This document shows, piece after piece, positions 1 to 7,422 of a stretch of 28,609 nucleotides of DNA (its first letter is position 1; the number at the start of each line of letters is the position of its first letter). The notes beneath the pieces were generated by a model. It was not told the origin of the DNA. It was given only the letters and a program-made list of their open reading frames with translations, and did not search any database. The DNA comes from a virus. The stretch lies in the IMG/VR virus record IMGVR_UViG_3300025921_000062, positions 1-28,609 of that record; one strand, 5' to 3'. Both the position numbers and the translations under genes were made by a program.

Positions 1-1
1 A

Positions 2-199
2 CGCGAGAAGGACATGATCGATGATCTTGTGCTTCTCACCGAGGGGTGGACCGACAACCTCGAACTGGACGGCAAGCCGCTGCTGTTTTCGAAGGAGAAT
101 GCCGCCATTCTCTACCAGCGATTCCCGGAAATCGCAGAGCAGATGACGCGCAACGCGACCAACCGCATCAATTTTATGCCGGCCTCGCCGAAGAAGTAA
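2..199 (+). CDS. tail assembly chaperone, N-terminal part (5' end outside window)
   Basis: The frame is open from base 2 and enters the window without a start codon, so the gene begins upstream; 65 residues are visible, ending in MPASPKK and TAA. It lies directly before the tape measure gene, where long-tailed phages encode the short form of the tail assembly chaperone that coats the tape measure protein during tail assembly. The function is inferred from position and from the overlapping downstream frame, not from a motif. The downstream frame (172-603, -1 relative) continues with protein-like sequence but has no start codon of its own near the crossover, which suggests a G/GT-type arrangement like that of lambda. 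The visible part has no cysteines, membrane segment or catalytic motif. Confidence 0.6.
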   Translation, partial: REKDMIDDLVLLTEGWTDNLELDGKPLLFSKENAAILYQRFPEIAEQMTRNATNRINFMPASPKK

Positions 200-603
200 T
201 CAACTTCGCTGAGGCCGAAATTCTCAAAGCCCTCGGGCTCGGTGACATGGTTGCGTGGCAGCCGCCATCGAGCCCGATGACGCGGCAACTCTGGCGCTGG
301 TTCTGCCAGATCGATGAAAGCCGCGACCAGCTTCGCCTTACCGAGCCGACCACCACCATGACGGGCGCGCTCGCGTGGAAGGTCACCTCGCGCATCATGC
401 GCGCCAAGCCGTCCGAGATTCTGGCGTGGTTCGAGTTGACTGGCACGCGGCCGGACCACCCTTGGCAGGTCGCCGCGCTTCTCCTCATTGACGATTTCTT
501 TGTCCGGACCCGCAATGATCCGCCGGCGCCACAGGTCAAGGCCACGGGCACGGCGCTCAAAGCCATGTTCGCCGCGATCGGCAAGAGGAAGAAGAAAAAA
601 TGA
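172..603 (+). CDS. -1 frame extension of the tail chaperone (GT-like), or separate small tail gene
   Basis: About 143 residues are encoded here, starting near FYAGLAEEVINFAEAEILKA and ending in a Lys-rich tail (IGKRKKKK). The frame is open from base 25, but before about base 170 its translation is Arg/Pro/Gln-rich and looks like a shadow; after that point it looks like normal protein. From 49 to 246 the frame has no ATG, GTG or TTG. The only internal ATG, at 247, lacks a convincing ribosome binding site and would discard a good helix. This favours entry by a -1 frameshift from the chaperone frame, most plausibly at the TTT codon at 173-175, which can re-pair as TTT at 172-174. The stop overlaps the tape measure start as ATGA. 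The alternative is independent translation from 247. I recognise no family motif. Confidence 0.55.
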   Translation, partial: FYAGLAEEVINFAEAEILKALGLGDMVAWQPPSSPMTRQLWRWFCQIDESRDQLRLTEPTTTMTGALAWKVTSRIMRAKPSEILAWFELTGTRPDHPWQVAALLLIDDFFVRTRNDPPAPQVKATGTALKAMFAAIGKRKKKK

Positions 604-3600
604 CCGACATTGCCAATGTTGGCTTTTCGACGGACACCGGCCCGCTGAAAAGCCTGTCCGATCAGGTCGATAGCACCAAGCAGAGCGTCAAGGGCCTCAA
701 CGACGAGATGCAGCGGACGCCGCCGGCGGCACAGGCCGCGGCGGCCTCGCTCAATCAGGTGAACGCGGCGGCGCAGTCGGTGAAGAATGCCGGCGCCGAC
801 ACCGCCATGTCGAACGTCAGCCAAGGGCTGGCCAAGACCGGCGATGCCGCATTGCAGGCCGCCACCGGCATGACGCAAGTCGGCACGGCAACCAAGACGG
901 TGGCGCAGTCTCTCGACGGCAGTCTATCGCCCTCGGTGCAGCGCGCGACCGGCTTCCTTTCCACCTTCCGGCAGGCCTTCCTCGACAGCTTCAACAACGC
1001 GATCTCGCAAGCCAGCGCGCCGATCGCAGAGGCCGGCAAGGTCACCCAGCAGCTTGAAGACTACGTCTCGCGAACCGGCGCGTCCTACACGCAGGCGGCC
1101 GAGGCGATCAAGACAAGCACCGCCGCTCAAGCGGCGATGAATGAGACGACCAAGACATCCGGATCGGCATGGCAGTCGATCAAGGATACCGTGCTCGGCT
1201 ACGCGAGCGGCCTTGGTGGCGCCACGTCGGCGATGGGCACGCACACCACCGCGACGAAGAGCATGGAGGCGGAGCATGAGCGGGCCAACGCGACCGCATC
1301 CGAGTTGCGCGAGACCATGCACACCTTGGAGGCGCCGCTCGATGCGCTCGGCCTGAAGTTCTCGACCATCTCGCAGTTCTCCGGCGCCGCTCGCGCCGGC
1401 CTGCTTGCGCTCGGCGCCTCGATCGCCGGCGACGTGCTGGTTGAGATGCAGAAGATGGCGGATGAGTCCGAAATCCTGCGCACGCGGCTCGAAGGATTGG
1501 CGGGTCTATCCATCGGCGATCGGTTGGCCGAGGAGTTCGAGAAAGCCGTCAATGGCGTCGACAAGCTCCCCGAATCGACCTCGGCCGCGGTGGAAGCCAT
1601 CGTCAAATTCCAACAGGTGCAACTGCCGCAGTTCATCACACCGGCGCAGGTTGCGGGCTTCCAAGACCTGAAGGTCAACTCCGAAGCGGCCGTCGAAGCG
1701 GTCAAGACACTCTATGAGCAGATGCGGCTTGGTGGCGCGTCAAGCTCGGAGGCCATCGCAGCAACCAACAAGTTCTTTCAGGAGGCGCAGCAGAACGGCA
1801 AGATCACCGCACAATCGTTCCAGCAATTGCAGGATGCCTCGCCCGCCGCAGCGCAGGCGATCACCAACGTTTTCTTCCAAGGCCGAGCATCGGCATCCCA
1901 GTTTATCGAGGCGTTGAAGCAGCAGCCGGCGAGCGTGCAGTCGATCATCCGAGCGTTGCAGCAGATGTCGACCGCGACGGACTCTTCGTTCCGCAGCATG
2001 ATCGCCAACCCGAAGACGGTGCAGGACGCCCTCGAAAAATTGCGCGGCGCCTTCAACGATCTCGGACACGATGCCAATCAGGCTTTCCTCGGCGCCGATC
2101 AGGGGCCGGGCATGGTCACGCGCGCGATCAACTTCTTGGCTGATGGCATTGAGGAAATCAACCGCGACCTGCCGGGCATGAAGGCGCAGTTTGATCTCAC
2201 CAGTGCGGCGACGAAGTCGTGGTCGGACATGATCAAGACCACGGCCGATGACACGACGTTGTTCGGCACGCGCATCGACATCGACATCGTCGGCGCCGTC
2301 GAGAAAGCGCTGATCACGATTGGCGACTTCGTCAATCAGGCACCGCAGCAGATGGCGGATTTCGCCAATAGCTCGATCGCCTCGATCGAGGGTTGGGCGA
2401 CAAAATTCGTGCAGAGCATCTCGACGGCGCTCTCCACCGCACTCTCGAACATCCAGAGCTTCGCCTCGCAAGCGCTCGCCGCGCTTCAGAGCGTAAGCTC
2501 CGCCATCACGAGCGCTGCCGGCAGCGCAGCCAATGCCGCCAGCGGCGCGATCGGCGCCAACATGGCCAATGCCGCGAGCCCGACCGGCGTCGACATGACC
2601 GGCGCGTCCTTCGACAACTCCAACATCACGCAGTCGACCGACAGCAACGTGGTGCCGGACTCGCCGTTCCCGGGGTTCGCCACCGGCGGCAGCTTTACCG
2701 TCGGCGGCTCCGGCGGCACCGACAGCCAGCTTATCCAGTTCATGGCCACCCCGGGCGAGCAGGTCACGATCGACCAGCCGGGCGGCTCTGCAACGGGTGG
2801 CACGGCAGCCGCCGGCGTCACGCTGGGCTCGCTCATTCCCGGACCCGATACCGGCCCGGCGAGCGCTGGCGCGCCGGCCGCCTCGCCCGATCTTTTGGTA
2901 GCCGGCATCAAGCAGGCGCTCGATGAGGAGACGGCGAAGCTGACCGACGCCGGCAGCAACAATGCCACCAACATCGCAGCCGCGGTCAACACGTCCTCGA
3001 CCAACATCGTCAATCAACTGAAGCTGATGAGCGGTGTTGCCGCGCCGGTCACGACCACCGGAACGGGCGCGCCGAGCACGACTTCGGGCGCTTCTGGCGC
3101 GGCATCGTCTTCAACATCTTCGCTGCCGTCTGGCGGTGGTGGCGGCGGCACTGGCAACGCCTTCAAGGATATCGATGCTGCACAAAAAGCCGCGGACCAA
3201 GAGGCGGCACAGGAGCAGCAGGCGAGCGCTAGAGCGGCGGCATCCGGGTTCAATCCGATCGGCGGAACGCCCGGGATTGGCCAGTCGATCGGAGACTCTT
3301 CGGAGCAGACGAGCGGCGGTGGCGGTCAGCCAAAGCAAAAAAGGCCGACGGATTACGGCGCCACCCAATCGAACCAGCCGCTCGGCGCGAATGGCTTGCC
3401 TGTCACTGGGCCGTCGGGCTCGCCGGACCTTCAGCAGTACGGCCCGCTCAACAACATCGACACCAGCCAACCCTCGCCCGGCACAGTGCCGGTCACGGTG
3501 AACGGCAAGACCACCTATGTGCCGAAGGAGGAGCCCGGCGCGCCGGTCCAAGGCTATGGCACGATGCAGGAGGTGCCGAGCGGCGGCTCCGGCGATCTCA

Positions 3601-5738
3601 AGCAACAGACGGACACACTCAAATCATCGCAGGACACCGGCTTCAAGTCGGTTTCCGACGCCGTCCAGCAGCAGGCGGACGCGGCTCGCCAAGCCGGCGA
3701 TCAAACCGCGCAACGCTCGCAGCAGGTCGCGGATGCCGTGCAGCAGCAGGGCCAGCAGGCGCAACAGATCGGCCAGCAGACGATCGCGCAGGCGCAACAG
3801 GACTCGGCCACCGCGACGCAGGGCAACTCGCTTGCGCAGGCCGGCAACGACCTTACGCAGTCGATTGGCGACCAAACCGACCAGACGCTTCAGCAGGGCA
3901 ATTCGCAGGCCCAGTCGGCGAGCGACCAGAACGTGCAGGGCTTGCAGGCCAACCAGCAGGCCACCGAAACCGGCGCGAGCGACGTTGCCAACGCGACCAC
4001 GACAGGCAGCGGCAATGTCACCGACGCCGTCAACACCAGTGCGAGCACGATCTCACAGGCGATCTCGCAGGCTATCGGCAGCCTTGCTTCAAGCATGTCC
4101 GCGGCACAGGCCAGCAGCGCCACAGGCGCAAGCGATACAGGTGGTGACACGGGCAGCTTCAACGACACCGGCAGCAGCGACGTCAGCGGCGTCGGCGATA
4201 TCGGGGGCACCGGCACCTCGATCGGCGACAATATGAACGGCGCCGGCGGCTTGCCGATGGAGGAGGGCTTTGCGACCGGCGGCCAGTTCCTTGTCCGCGG
4301 CCCGGGGCATGCCGACACCGAGCATATTTCGTTCATGGCAAGCCCGGGCGAGACCATTACCATCACGCCGCCCGGCGGCGCACCACCACCCAACCCGTCG
4401 ATGGATTCGCATGCGGCTGGCGGCCGAAAGTCCGGCTATGCGACCGGCGGCCAAATGACGCTTGGCGGCGCCATGGGCACGCCGACCGTGCCGCAGGAGT
4501 CTGCCGATCTCCTCACCTCGCACATGGCAAGCCTGCTTTCCAATCAGGCCGCGCAGATCAGCGACAAGATCGGCGTCATGGGGCAGAACATTATTGCCTC
4601 GGCAAACGATTCCGCCTCCACGATCCAGCAGGCGATCAGCACAGTCGCCTCGAAAATCCCTGATCCTGTGGCTCCGGTCGCTGCGGCACAATCATCGTCT
4701 TCGGTGGCCGGAAGCGCGTCGAGCGGCGGAAGCTCCGGGCTAACCATGCAAAATGCATTTGGCCCGGTAAACCAGCTTACCTCGGACGGTGCCTATGTGA
4801 ACGGCGTCAAGTACCTGATGGGGCCGAACGGGTATCAGAAGGCCTTCGCTACCGGTGGCCAGTTCATGGTTGGCGGCGGCACGGGCCTGCCCAGCTTCGC
4901 CACCGGCGGCCAGATCACAGCCGGTAGCAACGACAACGCCGATCCCGGCGCTGATGTCGTTTCCAACTCGATCGACAGCAAGGTCGCGAATGCGACCGAT
5001 GCTATGAAGAAGAAGATCGACACCGCGACCGGCTCGATCAGCAATGCGATGAGCAGCAACAATAACTCGATTGTTGCAGCGGTGAACGCGATCGGAGATC
5101 GTTTCGATGCGTGGCACGCATCGGTGGATATCTCGCCGCATCAAATCGCGGCGCCAGCAATGAGCGGCTTTGCGAGCAGCAGCGGCTCGGCAAGCGGCCC
5201 ATTCGTTGGAGCCAGTGGGCAGGGGCTCAACATGCTCACTTCCGATGGTGCCATAGTGAACGGCTCAAAGTACGTCATGGGGCCCAATGGATATCAGCAG
5301 GTTGGGTTTGCCACCGGCGGACAATTCACTGTCAACCGCGGGCTTGCCGATGGCGGCGTGCTCACCGTGCCGGGTGGCCAAAGCGGAACGGACAGCGTCG
5401 ACGTGCAGGTCAAGGCCGCGCCCGGCGAGAAGATCATGGTGCTGCCAGCCGATCAGGCCGCGAAGATGAAAGCGCAGGCCAAGGATACACAGCAGATATC
5501 GGCCGAGCCGATCGAGGATTACCTGCCGAAGCCACTCAGCGTGCCGGGTAACAGCGGCGCGACCGCGACCAGCAGCGTTGCTTCCGGCATGTCGTCAGCC
5601 TCCGCGCCAGTCGCAGCAAACAGCAACAGGTCCGGCGGCGCCGGTGGCGACCGGCCGATCATCATCCAAGTGCAGCAGGGCGTCACGGCTGACCAATTCA
5701 TTCGCTCGCGGGCGCAGATTGCCGGAGCCTTCAAATGA
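600..5738 (+). CDS. phage tail tape measure protein
   Basis: At 1712 residues this is the longest gene in the window. In siphophages the tape measure protein sets tail tube length and passes into the host envelope with the DNA. Residues 1-180 are Ala/Gln-rich and helical. About 230-500 form the best conserved tape-measure-like part, with an aggregation-prone stretch near residue 260. From about 690 onward the protein is low-complexity Ser/Gly/Ala/Gln sequence carrying six FATGG/YATGG modules (residues 693, 1224, 1280, 1416, 1433, 1570), some continuing as a D-S-x-x-I-x-F-M-A-x-P-G-E motif. A strongly Gln-rich coiled segment lies near 1000-1150. A segment of the form LTSDGAxVNGxKYxMGPNGYQ occurs twice, near 1396 and 1549. 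The start overlaps the preceding stop (ATGA) and follows a purine-rich stretch; the stop overlaps the next start (ATGA). Confidence 0.93.
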   Translation: MTDIANVGFSTDTGPLKSLSDQVDSTKQSVKGLNDEMQRTPPAAQAAAASLNQVNAAAQSVKNAGADTAMSNVSQGLAKTGDAALQAATGMTQVGTATKTVAQSLDGSLSPSVQRATGFLSTFRQAFLDSFNNAISQASAPIAEAGKVTQQLEDYVSRTGASYTQAAEAIKTSTAAQAAMNETTKTSGSAWQSIKDTVLGYASGLGGATSAMGTHTTATKSMEAEHERANATASELRETMHTLEAPLDALGLKFSTISQFSGAARAGLLALGASIAGDVLVEMQKMADESEILRTRLEGLAGLSIGDRLAEEFEKAVNGVDKLPESTSAAVEAIVKFQQVQLPQFITPAQVAGFQDLKVNSEAAVEAVKTLYEQMRLGGASSSEAIAATNKFFQEAQQNGKITAQSFQQLQDASPAAAQAITNVFFQGRASASQFIEALKQQPASVQSIIRALQQMSTATDSSFRSMIANPKTVQDALEKLRGAFNDLGHDANQAFLGADQGPGMVTRAINFLADGIEEINRDLPGMKAQFDLTSAATKSWSDMIKTTADDTTLFGTRIDIDIVGAVEKALITIGDFVNQAPQQMADFANSSIASIEGWATKFVQSISTALSTALSNIQSFASQALAALQSVSSAITSAAGSAANAASGAIGANMANAASPTGVDMTGASFDNSNITQSTDSNVVPDSPFPGFATGGSFTVGGSGGTDSQLIQFMATPGEQVTIDQPGGSATGGTAAAGVTLGSLIPGPDTGPASAGAPAASPDLLVAGIKQALDEETAKLTDAGSNNATNIAAAVNTSSTNIVNQLKLMSGVAAPVTTTGTGAPSTTSGASGAASSSTSSLPSGGGGGGTGNAFKDIDAAQKAADQEAAQEQQASARAAASGFNPIGGTPGIGQSIGDSSEQTSGGGGQPKQKRPTDYGATQSNQPLGANGLPVTGPSGSPDLQQYGPLNNIDTSQPSPGTVPVTVNGKTTYVPKEEPGAPVQGYGTMQEVPSGGSGDLKQQTDTLKSSQDTGFKSVSDAVQQQADAARQAGDQTAQRSQQVADAVQQQGQQAQQIGQQTIAQAQQDSATATQGNSLAQAGNDLTQSIGDQTDQTLQQGNSQAQSASDQNVQGLQANQQATETGASDVANATTTGSGNVTDAVNTSASTISQAISQAIGSLASSMSAAQASSATGASDTGGDTGSFNDTGSSDVSGVGDIGGTGTSIGDNMNGAGGLPMEEGFATGGQFLVRGPGHADTEHISFMASPGETITITPPGGAPPPNPSMDSHAAGGRKSGYATGGQMTLGGAMGTPTVPQESADLLTSHMASLLSNQAAQISDKIGVMGQNIIASANDSASTIQQAISTVASKIPDPVAPVAAAQSSSSVAGSASSGGSSGLTMQNAFGPVNQLTSDGAYVNGVKYLMGPNGYQKAFATGGQFMVGGGTGLPSFATGGQITAGSNDNADPGADVVSNSIDSKVANATDAMKKKIDTATGSISNAMSSNNNSIVAAVNAIGDRFDAWHASVDISPHQIAAPAMSGFASSSGSASGPFVGASGQGLNMLTSDGAIVNGSKYVMGPNGYQQVGFATGGQFTVNRGLADGGVLTVPGGQSGTDSVDVQVKAAPGEKIMVLPADQAAKMKAQAKDTQQISAEPIEDYLPKPLSVPGNSGATATSSVASGMSSASAPVAANSNRSGGAGGDRPIIIQVQQGVTADQFIRSRAQIAGAFK
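2676..5420 (+). repeat. FATGG glycine-rich modules within the tape measure gene
   Basis: Six degenerate in-frame modules begin at about 2676, 4269, 4437, 4845, 4896 and 5307. Each starts with F/Y-A-T-G-G-x-F/M/I; the first, second and last continue into a G-T-D-S or A-D-T-E segment ending in A-x-P-G-E. The modules are separated by helical or low-complexity spacers, so this region looks built by duplication. Such modules are frequent in the C-terminal part of phage tape measure proteins; their role is not established. Confidence 0.8.
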
Positions 5739-6364
5739 CCCTGACTGTCTTCACACAACTCCCGGATTCGGTCGCGCTCGGCGCGCAAGTCTCCTTCATG
5801 CCATCGACGGCGAAGAACCCAAGCGAGAGCGGCAACAATAACCGCTTCTCGCTGCGCCCGATCAAACGGAATTATACCGTCTCGATCAGCCCAGACGATT
5901 CGGATGAGATGCAGGCCATCATCATGGCTCTCTTGGGCGATCGCTTCCCGCTCGCCATGCGCGACTACGCGGCCTATCAGGTCACTGCGGAGGATTGCCA
6001 GTTCGACAATCTCACCGGCGATTGGCTGATGGGCCGAACATGGGCGCCATCAACCGGCAATTTCCAGTTCTTCGAGCGCATCCTCGTACCCGAAAGCATG
6101 GTGGTGTCGCTCAATGGATCGCCGGCGACGACATCGAGCTACGCCATCAGCGACTTCGGCCGCATCCAGTTTTCCGGCGGTGTCACGACAAGTGACACGG
6201 TCTCTATCACCGGCACCTACCTGACGCCGGTCGCGCTCATGGACGCGCCGGCCCTGCAACTATTCGGCTCGATCGGGGGCGTCCCGCAATCGCAGTTTTC
6301 ATCCATGCGATTCGAGCAGCTTTATGAGAAAGAACTGATCGACATCTTGGCGGAGGCGACGTGA
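5735..6364 (+). CDS. DUF2460 family distal tail protein
   Basis: This 209-residue protein matches the usual length and position of the DUF2460 family, whose member in the Rhodobacter gene transfer agent (g12) forms the distal tail ring joining tube to baseplate. The N-terminal part reads F-S-L-R-P-I-K-R-N-Y-T, followed by an acidic helix, a W-L-M-G-R-T-W strand and a Y-L-T-P-V-A-L-M-D-A segment near the C-terminus, in line with this family. It begins in an ATGA overlap with the tape measure stop and ends four bases into the next gene (GTG at 6361), so the three are translationally coupled. No enzymatic motif is present; the role is structural. The assignment rests on pattern memory and gene order. 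Confidence 0.85.
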   Translation: MTLTVFTQLPDSVALGAQVSFMPSTAKNPSESGNNNRFSLRPIKRNYTVSISPDDSDEMQAIIMALLGDRFPLAMRDYAAYQVTAEDCQFDNLTGDWLMGRTWAPSTGNFQFFERILVPESMVVSLNGSPATTSSYAISDFGRIQFSGGVTTSDTVSITGTYLTPVALMDAPALQLFGSIGGVPQSQFSSMRFEQLYEKELIDILAEAT

Positions 6365-7422
6365 GGGACATTCCTTTTTCCCAGAATGCGAGAGGGCTTG
6401 AATATGCGATCTCGATCACCCAGCCGAATGAGACCATCCGCATCGTTACTGGCGTTGACGACATCATGCTCAACGGCCTGCTTTACGAGGCGCGCAACTC
6501 GCTCAACGTGACCCAGATCGCTTTCTCGGCCGATGGCACGGCATCCAACGCCGACGTTCGTATCTCGGCCTCGCAAACCTCGGTGCGCCCCGGCATCGGC
6601 GCCCGCGGCCTGATCGATGGCCTGCAAATCACCATCGAGCTTTACGACCCGCGCCACCCCGAGCTTGGTACGGTCGACATGATGCCGGGCGCGACGATCG
6701 GCAGCGTGTCCGAAGACACCAATCGCATCATCGTGTTCGCCGTGCAGGGACCGTTGTCCGGCCTCAAGGCGCCGATGTGCGAGGTGCATACCGTCGTCTG
6801 CCGCGCGCGCCTTGGCGACGCGCGCTGCAAGGTCCCGCTTGCGGTCGACGATGTCGCGCGCAACACCGCCTATTTCAAAAAGGACACCAACAGCAGCCTG
6901 ACTGCCGGCCCATGGGATACGTGGGCTCGCAAGCAGGAAGGCGGGAGCTACAACGACCGTGTCTATGAATGCACCACCGCCGGCACCACGGCGGCGACCG
7001 CTCCGACCTATCCAACCACGATCGGCGATACCGTCACCGACGGCACAGCCGTGTTCACATGCCGGCAGGCATGGCTATGTGCTGCGAGCGGCGAGGCGCT
7101 GGACTTCTTCAACATCCAACTGGACGCCGACCCCTCCATTGATGTTGCGGTCTCTCCCAACTTCACGCTCGGAAACATCATCCCGCGCACCGGCGACCTG
7201 AAGGACACGCTGATACCGATCAAGTTCTATGATCCGGACACCTTCATCGTGACGACATGGCAGCCCTTTGCGCCCAGCAACTTCCCGAGCGGCACCGTCT
7301 TCGAAATCCATCCCGGTTGCGACCGCCTCATGACGACATGCATCAACACTTTCAACAATCTGAACAACTTCAGGGGCACGCCCTACGCCCCAAACTCTGA
7401 CCTACAAACCGGGAGGGCATAA
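6361..7422 (+). CDS. DUF2163 / BR0599 family hub-like tail protein
   Basis: This 353-residue protein starts with GTG overlapping the previous stop. It resembles the DUF2163 family (g13 of the gene transfer agent, related to lambda gpL), the hub between distal tail ring and tail tip. Cysteines at 147 and 156 (spacing 9) and at 320 and 327 (spacing 7) reproduce the spacing I recall for the four iron-sulfur cluster ligands of lambda gpL. Residues about 200-235 look like an inserted beta domain common in phage tail proteins (Y-E-C-T-T-A-G-T-T...T-A-V-F-T-C), bringing two further cysteines at 204 and 234. The C-terminal P-G-C-D-R...C-x-x-x-F-N-N...F-R-G motif is the BR0599-type end. A [4Fe-4S] cluster is inferred, not shown. 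Confidence 0.85.
   Translation: MRDIPFSQNARGLEYAISITQPNETIRIVTGVDDIMLNGLLYEARNSLNVTQIAFSADGTASNADVRISASQTSVRPGIGARGLIDGLQITIELYDPRHPELGTVDMMPGATIGSVSEDTNRIIVFAVQGPLSGLKAPMCEVHTVVCRARLGDARCKVPLAVDDVARNTAYFKKDTNSSLTAGPWDTWARKQEGGSYNDRVYECTTAGTTAATAPTYPTTIGDTVTDGTAVFTCRQAWLCAASGEALDFFNIQLDADPSIDVAVSPNFTLGNIIPRTGDLKDTLIPIKFYDPDTFIVTTWQPFAPSNFPSGTVFEIHPGCDRLMTTCINTFNNLNNFRGTPYAPNSDLQTGRA

Noticed and set aside
1740-3017. 425-residue minus-strand open frame inside the tape measure gene
   Set aside because: Long antisense frames are expected opposite GC-rich Ala/Ser/Gly coding sequence; the translation is Arg/Gly/Asp-rich and motif-free.
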